64,000 nucleotides of DNA from Bacteroidota bacterium (GTDB lineage Bacteria; Bacteroidota; Bacteroidia; Chitinophagales; Chitinophagaceae). The first letter of the stretch is position 1, and every line of letters begins with the position of its first letter. The stretch lies in NCBI GenBank assembly GCA_023386555.1, contig JAEWJK010000006.1, positions 124,001-188,000 on the forward strand, given 5' to 3'. A program made the position numbers and the translations under genes. The notes below the pieces were generated by a model. The model was given only the letters and a program-made list of their open reading frames with translations. It made no database searches and was not told the DNA's origin. Shown piece by piece: positions 24,360 through 34,400 of this stretch.

Positions 24360-25652
24360 TTAGAAACAGAAATAATTACGTGATTTGATCTTTCCTCTAT
24401 AAGTACCTTTCAGATCAGCTATCAATGCATCGGGTTTAGTAATTGATGCGAAATAAGCATCATCAAACTGAATGTATTCTTTATGAGGAACAGTTAACAC
24501 TACAGCTGCATAACCAGTACCTATTTCTTTTGCAAGTCCGAAACCGTATTCATGCTCAAGTTCAGCTGAGTCTGCATGTGGATCAACCACATCTACAGGA
24601 ATATTATATGCACGAAGGTTATTTACAACATTGGCTACTTTGGAATTCCTAACATCGGCAACATCTTCTTTAAATGTTGCACCCATCACCAATACTTTAG
24701 AATCCTTTACATTATCGCTATGTGTGATGACATGTTGCAATACTTTCTTGTGAAGATAGTTAGGCATGTTATCGTTAATATAACGACCAGCTAGTATAAC
24801 TCTTGAGTTAAACCCAACTTCCGCTGCTTTATATGTAAGATAATATGGATCTACCCCAATACAGTGACCACCCACCAAACCTGGTGAGAATTTTAAGAAG
24901 TTCCATTTTGTTCCGGCTGCTTCCAGTACATCATATGTATTAATACCTAAGCGGTCGAAGATGATTGATAGCTCATTCATCAAAGCAATGTTTAAATCTC
25001 TTTGAGTATTTTCAATCACTTTTGCAGCTTCTGCTACTTTCATTGAAGCTGCTCTGTGAACACCGGCTTCAATGATCAACTCATATACCTTGGCCACCTG
25101 CTCTAATGCTTCTGCATCCGAACCTGAAACAATCTTTATAGTATTTTGTAAAGTATGTTGCTTATCTCCGGGATTTATTCTTTCTGGAGAATATCCCATC
25201 TTAAAATCAGTACCCATTTTCAGTCCACTGATTCTTTCAATTACTGGTAAGCAATCTTCCTCAGTACAACCGGGATAAACGGTAGATTCAAACACAATAT
25301 AATCTCCTTTCTTTACTACCTTTCCAAGTAATTCGGAAGCACCAATTACCGGACGAAGATCTGGGACATTATGTTCATCAACCGGAGTTGGCACAGCCAC
25401 TATAAAAAAGTTTGCTTTCTTTAATTCTTCTTGTGAATCTGTAAAAATAATATCGCTTCCTGCAAAATCTTCACTTGTCATTTCTTTTGCAGGATCAATT
25501 CCTTTTTTCAACGATTCGATCTTACTTTTACTGATATCAAACCCAATGACAGGCACTTTTTTTCCAAATGCTAAGGCTATAGGTAATCCTACATAACCTA
25601 ATCCTATAATTGCAATTTTTGCTTCTTTCTTAACTAATGAGTCGTAGATCAT
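24360..25652 (-). CDS. UDP-N-acetyl-hexosamine 6-dehydrogenase (TviB/WbpO type)
   Basis: NAD-dependent nucleotide-sugar dehydrogenase, 430 residues, most like the TviB/WbpO/CapL branch that oxidises UDP-GlcNAc or UDP-GalNAc at C6. The cofactor loop is IGLGYVGLPIALAFGK. The active-site segment is GLVGGHCIGVDPYYLTYKAAEVG, with the catalytic Cys after GGH. AGTKWNFLKFSPG precedes it. WbpA/TviB-like YSPERINPGDKQHT further supports this branch over UDP-glucose dehydrogenase. It overlaps the decarboxylase gene by 4 nt (ATGA). Confidence 0.88.
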   Translation of the reverse strand: MIYDSLVKKEAKIAIIGLGYVGLPIALAFGKKVPVIGFDISKSKIESLKKGIDPAKEMTSEDFAGSDIIFTDSQEELKKANFFIVAVPTPVDEHNVPDLRPVIGASELLGKVVKKGDYIVFESTVYPGCTEEDCLPVIERISGLKMGTDFKMGYSPERINPGDKQHTLQNTIKIVSGSDAEALEQVAKVYELIIEAGVHRAASMKVAEAAKVIENTQRDLNIALMNELSIIFDRLGINTYDVLEAAGTKWNFLKFSPGLVGGHCIGVDPYYLTYKAAEVGFNSRVILAGRYINDNMPNYLHKKVLQHVITHSDNVKDSKVLVMGATFKEDVADVRNSKVANVVNNLRAYNIPVDVVDPHADSAELEHEYGFGLAKEIGTGYAAVVLTVPHKEYIQFDDAYFASITKPDALIADLKGTYRGKIKSRNYFCF

Positions 25653-26632
25653 TTGCTACTGTTAAATTGTTTTGGTTGTTTATAAAGCTCCTCTTCCGGT
25701 AAGCCGCGAAAATAGTCATAAGTTACTTTCAAACCTTCACTGCGATGCACTTTTGGCTCCCAACCCAGTAGCTCTTTTGCTTTCGTGATGTCTGGCTTAC
25801 GTTGTTTAGGATCATCTGCAGGTAAAGGCTGATATGCTATTTTTACTTTTGACCCTGTAAGTTTCAACACCTCTTCTGCAAAATCTTTTAATGATATTTC
25901 ATCAGGGTTTCCAATGTTTACCGGAGATGAGTAATCACTCATTAATAAGCGATAAATTCCTTCTATCAGATCATCAACATAACAGAAAGATCTTGTCTGG
26001 CTTCCATCACCAAATAATGTAAGATCTTCACCTCTTAATGCTTGGCCGATAAATGCAGGTAAGGCTCTGCCATCATTCAATCTCATTCTTGGTCCATAAG
26101 TATTGAATATTCTTACAATCCTTGTTTCAACATTATGAAAAGTATGGTATGCCATGGTGATAGCTTCCATATATCGTTTAGCTTCATCATACACACCTCT
26201 TGGACCCACAGGATTTACATTACCCCAGTATTCCTCTGTTTGTGGATGAACTACAGGATCTCCATATACTTCACTCGTAGACGCAACAAGAATTCTTGCT
26301 CCTTTATCTTTTGCCAGGCCTAAGCAATTATGTGTTCCAAGGGCACCAACCTTTAAAGTTTGTATTGGAATTTTTAAATAATCAATCGGGCTTGCAGGAG
26401 ATGCAAAATGCAAAATGTAATCAAGTTTTCCCGGTACATGAATGAACTTTGTAACATCATGATAATAGAATTCAAAATTCTTATTAGGAAAAAGATGTTC
26501 AATGTTTCTTAGGTCACCAGTTACAAGATTATCCATAGCTATCACATGATAACCTTCATTAATAAACCTATCACATAAATGCGATCCTAAAAAACCCGCA
26601 GCTCCAGTTATTAATACACGTTTAGTTGACAT
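25649..26632 (-). CDS. UDP-glucuronate decarboxylase (UDP-xylose synthase)
   Basis: Extended SDR of 327 residues, UXS family: UDP-glucuronate to UDP-xylose plus CO2, using bound NAD. The cofactor loop is GAAGFLGSHLCDR, STSEVYGDP holds the Ser, and YDEAKRYMEA holds the catalytic Tyr and Lys. The GPRMRLNDGRALP motif is characteristic of UXS. The substrate would come from the UDP-glucose dehydrogenase 10 nt upstream in the same operon. The product may feed a polysaccharide or surface glycan. Confidence 0.92.
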   Translation of the reverse strand: MSTKRVLITGAAGFLGSHLCDRFINEGYHVIAMDNLVTGDLRNIEHLFPNKNFEFYYHDVTKFIHVPGKLDYILHFASPASPIDYLKIPIQTLKVGALGTHNCLGLAKDKGARILVASTSEVYGDPVVHPQTEEYWGNVNPVGPRGVYDEAKRYMEAITMAYHTFHNVETRIVRIFNTYGPRMRLNDGRALPAFIGQALRGEDLTLFGDGSQTRSFCYVDDLIEGIYRLLMSDYSSPVNIGNPDEISLKDFAEEVLKLTGSKVKIAYQPLPADDPKQRKPDITKAKELLGWEPKVHRSEGLKVTYDYFRGLPEEELYKQPKQFNSSK

Positions 26633-26642
26633 AATGATTTAA

Positions 26643-27941
26643 TTAAGGTCTGCCAATGCTTACATAATGAAAACCTTTTCCTTTAATCTGATCTACATCA
26701 AATACGTTTCTGCCGTCGAATATTGCTTTTTGTTTTAACAGCTTGTCGATCTTTTCAAAATCAGGAGTACGGAACTCATTCCACTCCGTAGCAACGATTA
26801 GTCCATCAGCATCATCTAAGGCTGAATATTGATCAGCAGAGTAACTGATTTTATGACCAATCAGGTTTCGTACGTTATTCATTGCTTCAGGATCGTAAGC
26901 ACAAACCTTTGCTCCGTGTTTTGTTAGCTCTTCAATCATTTCAAGAGCCGGAGCTTCCCTGATATCATCAGTATTTGGCTTGAAAGCTAACCCCCACATT
27001 GCAAACTTTTTCCCGCTTAGATCCCCATAGTATTCTTTGATCTTTGGAATAAGGTGTTGCTTCTGTTTTTTATTCACTTCCATCACTGCCTCTAATATTT
27101 TGAAATCGTAATTCACTTCAGAGGAAGATTTTGCAAGTGCCTGTACATCTTTTGGGAAACAACTTCCACCATAACCAATACCAGGGAAAAGAAAACGCTT
27201 TCCGATTCTTTCATCTGTACCCATCCCTTTTCTTACCATGTCAACATCAGCACCCAATCTTTCACAAAGCTGGGCTATCTCATTCATGAAAGATATTTTG
27301 GTGGCAAGAAATGAATTAGCTGCATACTTAGTAAGTTCAGCAGATTTTTCATCCATGAAGATGATAGGATTACCCTGACGAACAAAAGGTGCATACAACT
27401 CAAGCATCATCTTTTTAGCTCTCTCTGATGTTGTACCAATAACCACTCTATCTGGTTTCATAAAATCTTCTACAGCCATCCCTTCTCTCAAAAATTCAGG
27501 ATTAGAAACAACATCAAATTCTCCTTTGTACGTTTGAGCAATTGTTGCTCGTACTTTCTCAGCAGTACCTACAGGAACCGTGCTCTTATCGATGATAACT
27601 TTGTAATCAGTTAATAAATTTCCAAGATCTTTTGATACATTCAGAATGTAACTAAGATCTGCAGATCCATCTTCACCAGGAGGTGTAGGCAAAGCAAGGA
27701 AAACTACATCTGCTTCTTTAATACCTTCAGCTAAGTCTGTTGTAAATGTTAGTCTTTCTTCTTTCAGGTTTCTGGCAAAAAGTTTTTCAAGACCAGGTTC
27801 AAAAATAGTAATCTGGCCTGATGACAACTTTTCTACTTTCTTCTGATCAATATCAATACATGTAACATAGTTACCGGTTTCTGCAAAACAAGTACCTGTA
27901 ACTAAGCCAACATAACCTGTTCCTACAACAGCTAATTTCAT
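26643..27941 (-). CDS. ugd: UDP-glucose 6-dehydrogenase
   Basis: Oxidises UDP-glucose to UDP-glucuronate with two NAD; 432 residues. Motifs are VGTGYVGLVTGTCFAE, SNPEFLREGMAVEDFMKPDRV, and the catalytic Cys in GIGYGGSCFPKDVQALAKSS. SFLATKISFMNEIAQLCE is typical of the bacterial enzyme. It follows the aminotransferase by 16 nt and feeds the downstream UDP-xylose synthase. This forms a short precursor pathway encoded as one operon. Confidence 0.95.
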   Translation of the reverse strand: MKLAVVGTGYVGLVTGTCFAETGNYVTCIDIDQKKVEKLSSGQITIFEPGLEKLFARNLKEERLTFTTDLAEGIKEADVVFLALPTPPGEDGSADLSYILNVSKDLGNLLTDYKVIIDKSTVPVGTAEKVRATIAQTYKGEFDVVSNPEFLREGMAVEDFMKPDRVVIGTTSERAKKMMLELYAPFVRQGNPIIFMDEKSAELTKYAANSFLATKISFMNEIAQLCERLGADVDMVRKGMGTDERIGKRFLFPGIGYGGSCFPKDVQALAKSSSEVNYDFKILEAVMEVNKKQKQHLIPKIKEYYGDLSGKKFAMWGLAFKPNTDDIREAPALEMIEELTKHGAKVCAYDPEAMNNVRNLIGHKISYSADQYSALDDADGLIVATEWNEFRTPDFEKIDKLLKQKAIFDGRNVFDVDQIKGKGFHYVSIGRP

Positions 27942-27957
27942 TCTGAAATAATTTTAT

Positions 27958-29088
27958 TTATTTATTTACGTATTCTAAAACTGATGATGTTATAAAATTC
28001 AACTGCTCCTCATCTAATTCTGTATGAATCGGTAATGAGATCACTCTTTCTGTAAGCCAGTCAGTCGTTTGCAAATCAAGGGCCGGCAAATCGAATGACT
28101 CAAACATTTTTTGTTTGTGCCCCGGCACAGGATAATATATCATTGATGGAATGCCTTTAGAAGAAAGATATTCCTGTAACCCATCCCTGTTTACATTATC
28201 CAACACTAGTGTATATTGATGAAAAACATGTGTGCAATATTCTGCTCTAAACGGTGTGGTTATCTTTGGATGATTTGCAAAAGCCTTATCATAGAAATCT
28301 GCAGCTTTTACTCTTGCTGAAATATATTCATCCAAATATTTTAATTTAATATTTAGCACAGCAGCCTGAACGGTATCCAATCTTGAATTACAGCCAACAA
28401 CCTCATGATAGTACTTCTTTTCTTGTCCATGATTAGCCACCATTTTTAATCGCTTGGCTAATGCGTCATCATCAGTAAATATGGCTCCGCCATCTCCATA
28501 ACAACCTAAGTTTTTACTCGGAAAAAAAGAAGTGCAACCGATTGTACCAATTGTGCCAGCCTTCTTTGTAGTACCATTATTGAAAGTATAATCGGCACCA
28601 ATTGCCTGGGCTACATCCTCTATAACATATAAATTATGCTCGGCAGCGATCTTCATGATCTCTTCCATTTTTGCCACATGACCGTAAAGATGTACAGGAA
28701 CAATCGCTTTTGTTCTGGGAGTAATGGCTTTTTTTAAGCTTTCCGGATCTATGCAAAATGTTTTTGGATCGACCTCAACAAATACAGGCTTTAGTTTTAA
28801 TAAAGCAACTACTTCTGTTGTTGCTATATAAGTAAATGATGGAGTGATCACTTCATCACCTGGCTGTAACCCCAGAGCCATCATAGCAATTTGCAAAGCA
28901 TCAGTACCATTTGCACATGGGATAACATGTTTTATATTGAGATATTTTTCCAGGTTTTTTGAAAACTCCTGAACCTGTGGTCCATTTATAAATGCAGTGT
29001 TTTCAAATACATCTATAACAGCCTTATCAACTTCCGATTTTATTTTCTGATACTGTGATTTCAGATCAACCATCTGTAAGGGTCTCAT
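27958..29088 (-). CDS. DegT/DnrJ/EryC1/StrS-family sugar aminotransferase (WbpE-like)
   Basis: PLP-dependent aminotransferase acting on a nucleotide-linked keto-sugar; 376 residues from the ATG at 29088. The extended frame begins at a TTG. Motifs are MVDLKSQY, CANGTDALQIAMMALGLQPG (phosphate-binding) and EDVAQAIGADY. FFPSKNLGCYGDGG carries the Schiff-base lysine. It resembles WbpE/ArnB-type enzymes. The partner dehydrogenase in the operon makes a UDP-HexNAc uronic acid, so an amino-uronic sugar is likely, but the 3-oxidase is not in the window. First gene of the operon. Confidence 0.88.
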   Translation of the reverse strand: MRPLQMVDLKSQYQKIKSEVDKAVIDVFENTAFINGPQVQEFSKNLEKYLNIKHVIPCANGTDALQIAMMALGLQPGDEVITPSFTYIATTEVVALLKLKPVFVEVDPKTFCIDPESLKKAITPRTKAIVPVHLYGHVAKMEEIMKIAAEHNLYVIEDVAQAIGADYTFNNGTTKKAGTIGTIGCTSFFPSKNLGCYGDGGAIFTDDDALAKRLKMVANHGQEKKYYHEVVGCNSRLDTVQAAVLNIKLKYLDEYISARVKAADFYDKAFANHPKITTPFRAEYCTHVFHQYTLVLDNVNRDGLQEYLSSKGIPSMIYYPVPGHKQKMFESFDLPALDLQTTDWLTERVISLPIHTELDEEQLNFITSSVLEYVNK

Positions 29089-29263
29089 AAACAATTTTTT
29101 AGGCCGGCAAATTACTCTAAAAAGGCTTTGATTGCACGCAATAACACTTACAGGTATAATCCCATCACATGAAGGTTCACCTCATAATGCATTCTCTTGC
29201 CCAACATACTCAATCAATCGACCGAATGCCGTCAAGTCTTACATAAATAATACCATTTTGGAA

Positions 29264-29680
29264 TTATGTTGCAGAAAAGGTTCTGCGTTTTGCCATAGTA
29301 ACAATAGTATCTACCGTTTCCTGTATTGCCTCAATAGTCGCAGGCTTTACTAAGTACTTATCAGCTCCTATTTCATTTGCATAAGCAAGATCTTCTTTTG
29401 CAGATGAAGTACTCAATACTAAAATTGGTACATTGGAAAATTTATCGTTACATCTTATTTTGGCAATAACTTCTCTTCCATGAACACGAGGAAGATTAAA
29501 GTCCATTACTATTATATCGGGAAGAAAGTCAGATGTTTCTTCACAGTAATTCATTGCGGCACTTCCGTCTTTAATAACGTTCATGACGAATGGTATGTTT
29601 CTGGAAGTTAAAGCTTCTTGTAACAACTCTACATCATCTACATCGTCTTCAATTAAGACGATCTTAATTTCTTTGCTCAT
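29264..29680 (-). CDS. Stand-alone response regulator receiver
   Basis: A 138-residue single receiver domain without an output domain, like the Rcp1/CheY class. The acidic pocket is IEDDVDD (residues 10-16), the phospho-acceptor is Asp60 in IIVMDFNLP, and the conserved Ser/Thr is in LVLSTSS. The invariant Lys lies in KYLVKPAT. It is divergent from the large kinase gene with 60 nt between starts, so the kinase probably phosphorylates it. Confidence 0.88.
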   Translation of the reverse strand: MSKEIKIVLIEDDVDDVELLQEALTSRNIPFVMNVIKDGSAAMNYCEETSDFLPDIIVMDFNLPRVHGREVIAKIRCNDKFSNVPILVLSTSSAKEDLAYANEIGADKYLVKPATIEAIQETVDTIVTMAKRRTFSAT

Positions 29681-29740
29681 GTAAAAAAATAAATCCGTTT
29701 AAGTAAAGTAAATATAACCATATTTGTATATTCATAATAT

Positions 29741-32700
29741 ATGCCTAGAACTAATAAACATCCTGCTGATGAAGCTGCAGCATCTGGCGGATATGTTGTT
29801 GGAATTGGTGCTTCTGCCGGTGGCCTCGAAGCTATCAATGAATTTTTCGACAATATTCCACAAGACACTGGCTTTTCATTCGTTGTAATTCAACATCTTT
29901 CGCCAGACTATAAAAGCCTAATGGTGGAATTACTTTCGAAACATACTCCAATGCAAGTAATAGAAGCAGGCAACGGAATGTCGCTAAAAGCCAATTGCAT
30001 CTACCTTATTCCCACTAAAAAAATTCTCACTGTTGAAAAAGGGAAACTGAGGCTGCATGATAAAGTGAGAAATAATCACCCCAATACTACAATTGATTCC
30101 TTTTTTGAATCGTTGGCAAAAGATAAGGGTGACAAAGCTATTGGTGTTATTTTATCAGGAACAGGAAGTGACGGATCAAAAGGAATTGCTGCAATAAAAA
30201 ACAATGGGGGAACTATTATAGCTCAGGATCCGGCTACCGCAGAATTTGATGGCATGCCTAATAGTGCAATAGCAACAGGTTATGTTGATATGATTCTTGC
30301 TCCGGAGTTGATCGGAGAAGAAATGATACATTTTTTAAAAGAAGCACCACTAATCCGATCCTTTAATCAACTAAGCAACCAGGAAGAAGCTGTTATTTCA
30401 GATATTCTAGATCTAGTTTTTAAGATAACACAACACGATTTTACACATTATAAACGCCCTACACTCAATCGGAGACTTGCCAAAAGAATGACTGAGAAAG
30501 GAATAAAAAACCTTTCTGAATATTACGCTCATCTTTTAAATAATATTGACGAGGTAAAGCTGTTATGTAAAGAATTTTTGATAAATGTAACCAGGTTCTT
30601 TCGAGATGAAGATGCATTTGAAGTGATCCGAACAGAAGTCATTCCTTCACTTTTTGCAGGTAAAGAAACAGGTGATACCATCAAGATTTGGGTTGTAGCA
30701 TCAAGTACAGGAGAAGAGGCTTATTCACTTGCAATGTTGTTTGAAGAATACATTGATCTGCACAAAAGACATGATATTAGTGTAAAAATATTCGCTACAG
30801 ATATTGATCAGCAAGTAATAGATACTGCTTCGAAAGGAATATATTCTGCCGAATCTTTAAAGGCTATTTCCAAGGAACGAGTAAAACGCTTTTTTGTAAA
30901 AGAAGGAAGTGCTTACAAAGTTTCAGCTTCATTAAGGAAAGCAGTTGTTTTTGCCAAGCATGATATTACAAAAGATCCACCATTCAGCCGGATAGATTTG
31001 CTGACTTGCAGGAACATGCTTATCTACATGAACCCTACATTGCAGAAGAACATTCTGCAAAAATTTCACTTTGCATTGAATGAAGATGCTTACCTCTTTT
31101 TAGGTAATAGCGAAAACATCGGTATACTGAAAGATGTGATGAAGGAGGTAGATAAAAAATGGAAAGTTTACCGATGCATCAGTAAAACAAAAGCAGGAGA
31201 ATATGAGGCTTTTGTGAATCCTGCTAACAAAGGTCTTCTGCATCTCCCTTCTCCGAAAGCAAAAAATGCTTTATCGCACCTGGCTGAAATTTTTAAAGAT
31301 ACTTTGTTAGATGAGTATCAGTTTGCAGGAATTTTTATTGATAAAGATTTTGAAGTTAAGCAGGCAGTTGGTGCCTTCAAAAACTTCATCAGTTTTCCGG
31401 AAGGCAACTTCAATTTTAACCTGTTAAAACTTGTTCCACCAGATCTTTCGATTGCATTAAGTACTGGTATCAGAAAAGCTATTAAAGACAATGAGAAAGT
31501 TGTACAGAAGAAGATCAAGGTAGAAAGCGGAAAGAAAGTACGAAGCATCAATATCATCATAAAACCTTATCTCAACCAGAAAACCTACCTGCAACCATTC
31601 CTGTTCATTATCCTCAGTGAAGCTGAACAAGAACTTAGGCCATCTACCAAAGGTTCGGCATTAAGCAAGAAAGAACTAACCGGCAGACGTTTAGAAGAGT
31701 TGGAAATGGAGTTAAAGGATACGAAAGAAAATCTGCAGGCTGTAATTGAGGAAGTAGAATCAGCAAATGAAGAATTACAATCAAGCAACGAAGAGATCAT
31801 CTCCTCGAATGAAGAGTTGCAAAGTACCAATGAAGAATTACAATCGCTGAACGAGGAATTACATACAGTAAATGTAGAACACCAGTTGAAAATTAAAGAA
31901 CTGATAGAACTGAATGATGATCTGAATAATTATTTCAATAATTCTGAGGTAGGGCAAATACTGATCGATAAAAATCTTGTGGTTAGAAAATTCACTCCAT
32001 TTGCAAAGAAGCAGATCAATCTTATTGAAAGTGATATTGGAAGATCAATCACTGACCTTTCTACTAATTTCAAAAATGATAAATTCCTTCAAAGAATTAG
32101 ATCAGTAATGAAAAGTGGTAATAGAGAAGAGGAAGAAGTGATGATGAATGAAGGTACTACTTATCTAATGAGGGTTGCTCCTTTTTACAGGCAGGATAAA
32201 AAAATTGATGGAGTTGTTGTAAACTTTATAGATATCTCGCAGATAAAGACATTGGGTAGCATTATCAAAGCTATCTTGAACAGTTCTACAAGTGGCATTC
32301 TGGCCAAAAAAACGATCCGCGACAAAAACAATGATATTATCGACTTTGAATACATAAGTGTAAACCGTTCTGCAGAAGAAATGTTGCACCTGCAACCGGG
32401 AGAATTACTTGGTAAAAGATTGAAAAAAGCATTTCCTGAAATGTCTGGGAGTTTCTTTCAAAAGTATATTGACGTGGTTGAAACAGGAAAGAATCTTCAA
32501 CTCGAATTTTTTTATGAAAAGCAAGACCGTTGGTATGATATAGTTTGTGTGAAGATGATGGATGGGCTTGTTACAACTTTCACAGATATTACTGAACGGA
32601 AAAAAGCTGTAGACATGTTGGCACTAGGTTATGAAGAACTAAAAGTTACTACAGGTAAACTTGAAAAATCAAATCTTGATCTATTGCAGTTTGCTTCCGT

Positions 32701-33373
32701 AGCGTCTCATGATCTGAAAGAACCTTTAAGAAAGATCCAGGCTTTTGGTAATATGCTAAAAGATAAAGCCATTAGCAAGCTCGATAAAAGTGAGAGCACT
32801 TACCTGGATAAAATGATCAAGTCTTCTAACCGTATGCAAACATTGGTAGATGATATTCTAACGCTTTCACGGTTATCAAACACTGAAGTTGCTCTAAGTA
32901 AAACTAATCTTAAAGAAATTATCGAACGTATTAAGGATGACCTTGAAATCACTATCAAAGAAAAGAATGCAAAGATTCAAATTGATAAATTACCAGTAGT
33001 ATATGCTGTTCCGGGGCAAATGCACCAATTGTTTCAAAACCTAATCAGCAACGCCTTGAAATTTACTAATCATGAAGTACCAATGATTGAAATATGCGAC
33101 AAAGCTGTTCCAAAAAATCTTGCTGAAGAATTTAAGATCAATCCAAAAGATTATCATTTTATAGAAGTAGCAGACAATGGAATTGGATTTGAACAGAAAT
33201 ATGCCGATAAGATTTTTGGCATATTCCAAAGACTGGAAGGAAATTCTTACCAGGGTTCAGGAATTGGATTAGCTATTTGCAAGAAGATAGTAGATAATCA
33301 TAAAGGATTTATCAAGGCAGAAAGCGTTCCGGGTGATGGTACAAAGTTCATGATACTATTACCGAAAAACTAA
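29741..33373 (+). CDS. CheB-CheR-PAS-histidine kinase fusion protein
   Basis: A 1210-residue multidomain sensor. CheB-like methylesterase, about residues 17-200: Ser25 in GIGASAGG, His in VVIQHLSP, Asp in LSGTGSDGSKG, so all catalytic residues are present. CheR-like methyltransferase, about 215-480: FLINVTRFFRDEDAF, SSTGEEAYSLAM (SAM-binding), ATDIDQQVID, DLLTCRNMLIYM. A heptad coiled coil at about 640-735 has near-repeats of SNEELQS. Two PAS-like domains follow at about 740-970. The kinase core has His990 in ASHDLKEPLRK and an ATPase domain to the end (NLISNALKFTN, DNGIGFEQK, GSGIGLAICKK). No membrane segment is seen, so it is cytosolic. Pairs with the divergent receiver. Confidence 0.92.
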   Translation: MPRTNKHPADEAAASGGYVVGIGASAGGLEAINEFFDNIPQDTGFSFVVIQHLSPDYKSLMVELLSKHTPMQVIEAGNGMSLKANCIYLIPTKKILTVEKGKLRLHDKVRNNHPNTTIDSFFESLAKDKGDKAIGVILSGTGSDGSKGIAAIKNNGGTIIAQDPATAEFDGMPNSAIATGYVDMILAPELIGEEMIHFLKEAPLIRSFNQLSNQEEAVISDILDLVFKITQHDFTHYKRPTLNRRLAKRMTEKGIKNLSEYYAHLLNNIDEVKLLCKEFLINVTRFFRDEDAFEVIRTEVIPSLFAGKETGDTIKIWVVASSTGEEAYSLAMLFEEYIDLHKRHDISVKIFATDIDQQVIDTASKGIYSAESLKAISKERVKRFFVKEGSAYKVSASLRKAVVFAKHDITKDPPFSRIDLLTCRNMLIYMNPTLQKNILQKFHFALNEDAYLFLGNSENIGILKDVMKEVDKKWKVYRCISKTKAGEYEAFVNPANKGLLHLPSPKAKNALSHLAEIFKDTLLDEYQFAGIFIDKDFEVKQAVGAFKNFISFPEGNFNFNLLKLVPPDLSIALSTGIRKAIKDNEKVVQKKIKVESGKKVRSINIIIKPYLNQKTYLQPFLFIILSEAEQELRPSTKGSALSKKELTGRRLEELEMELKDTKENLQAVIEEVESANEELQSSNEEIISSNEELQSTNEELQSLNEELHTVNVEHQLKIKELIELNDDLNNYFNNSEVGQILIDKNLVVRKFTPFAKKQINLIESDIGRSITDLSTNFKNDKFLQRIRSVMKSGNREEEEVMMNEGTTYLMRVAPFYRQDKKIDGVVVNFIDISQIKTLGSIIKAILNSSTSGILAKKTIRDKNNDIIDFEYISVNRSAEEMLHLQPGELLGKRLKKAFPEMSGSFFQKYIDVVETGKNLQLEFFYEKQDRWYDIVCVKMMDGLVTTFTDITERKKAVDMLALGYEELKVTTGKLEKSNLDLLQFASVASHDLKEPLRKIQAFGNMLKDKAISKLDKSESTYLDKMIKSSNRMQTLVDDILTLSRLSNTEVALSKTNLKEIIERIKDDLEITIKEKNAKIQIDKLPVVYAVPGQMHQLFQNLISNALKFTNHEVPMIEICDKAVPKNLAEEFKINPKDYHFIEVADNGIGFEQKYADKIFGIFQRLEGNSYQGSGIGLAICKKIVDNHKGFIKAESVPGDGTKFMILLPKN

Positions 33374-33374
33374 T

Positions 33375-34376
33375 CTACCAGGAAGATCTCGCTGATGGAT
33401 TTGCATCAAGCGATACGAATTCTTGTTGTAAATATTTATAATATGCAGTAATGGCAATCATTGCTGCATTATCAGTGCAATATTGAAATTTAGGTATGAA
33501 TGTTTGCCACTGATATTTTTCACCCCAATCCTGTAGTGCTTTTCTTAATCCGCTGTTAGCACTCACTCCACCTGCAATACAAACATGTGTAATGCCAGTC
33601 TGATTTACAGCTTTCTTCAGTTTCTTCATCAGGATGTTGATGATCGTAAACTGAATAGATGCACACAGATCATTCATATTTTTCTCTATGAACTGTTGAT
33701 CCTCTTTTTGCTTCGATTGCAAAAAATATAATATCGATGTTTTCAATCCGCTGAAAGAAAAATTCAAATCAGCTATCTGTGGTTCTGCAAATTTGAATTT
33801 TGAAGGATCACCTGATTGAGCATGCTTATCGACCAATGGACCACCAGGATAAGGCAATCCTAATAGCTTAGCTGATTTATCAAAGGCTTCTCCGGCAGCA
33901 TCATCAATCGTTTCGCCTATCACTTTAAGATCGTAAGGAGAATTGGCTTGTACAATTTGTGTATGACCTCCACTAACCGTTAAACACAAAAATGGGAATG
34001 TTGGTTTTGGATCATCAATCAAATTAGCCAATACATGAGCCTGCATGTGATGCACAGCTATAAGTGGCTTATCTAATGCAAGAGACAGCGATTTTGCAAA
34101 TTGTGCTCCTACCAATAAACTTCCAATTAAACCCGGAGCTTGTGTAAAAGCTATGGCATCTATATTTTCCAATTTACAATTTGCAGTTTGTAATGCCACA
34201 TCAACAACCGGAACAATGTTCTGCATGTGTGCCCTGCTGGCAAGTTCCGGAACAACTCCACCAAATTTTTCATGCACTGTCTGATTAGCGATATGATTCG
34301 ATAATATATTACCATCTACACAAACAGCAGCAGATGTTTCGTCACAGGAAGATTCTATTGCAAGAATGATTGCCAA
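33375..34376 (-). CDS. tsaD: tRNA N6-threonylcarbamoyladenosine transferase
   Basis: Kae1/TsaD ATPase-fold enzyme of 333 residues that transfers the threonylcarbamoyl group to A37 of ANN-reading tRNAs; essential in most bacteria. The N-terminal ILAIESSCDETSAAV, the HMQAH metal site, LTVSGGHTQIV and CIAGGVSANSGLR are visible. The frame starts with a TTG at 34376: the upstream in-frame codons to the stop contain no ATG and the next ATG is internal, so TTG is the likely initiator. It lies 24 nt after the permease gene on the same strand. It ends 1 nt from the convergent kinase stop. Confidence 0.95.
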   Translation of the reverse strand: MAIILAIESSCDETSAAVCVDGNILSNHIANQTVHEKFGGVVPELASRAHMQNIVPVVDVALQTANCKLENIDAIAFTQAPGLIGSLLVGAQFAKSLSLALDKPLIAVHHMQAHVLANLIDDPKPTFPFLCLTVSGGHTQIVQANSPYDLKVIGETIDDAAGEAFDKSAKLLGLPYPGGPLVDKHAQSGDPSKFKFAEPQIADLNFSFSGLKTSILYFLQSKQKEDQQFIEKNMNDLCASIQFTIINILMKKLKKAVNQTGITHVCIAGGVSANSGLRKALQDWGEKYQWQTFIPKFQYCTDNAAMIAITAYYKYLQQEFVSLDANPSARSSW

Positions 34377-34400
34377 GTAATTATTATTAGGTTGATTGAA

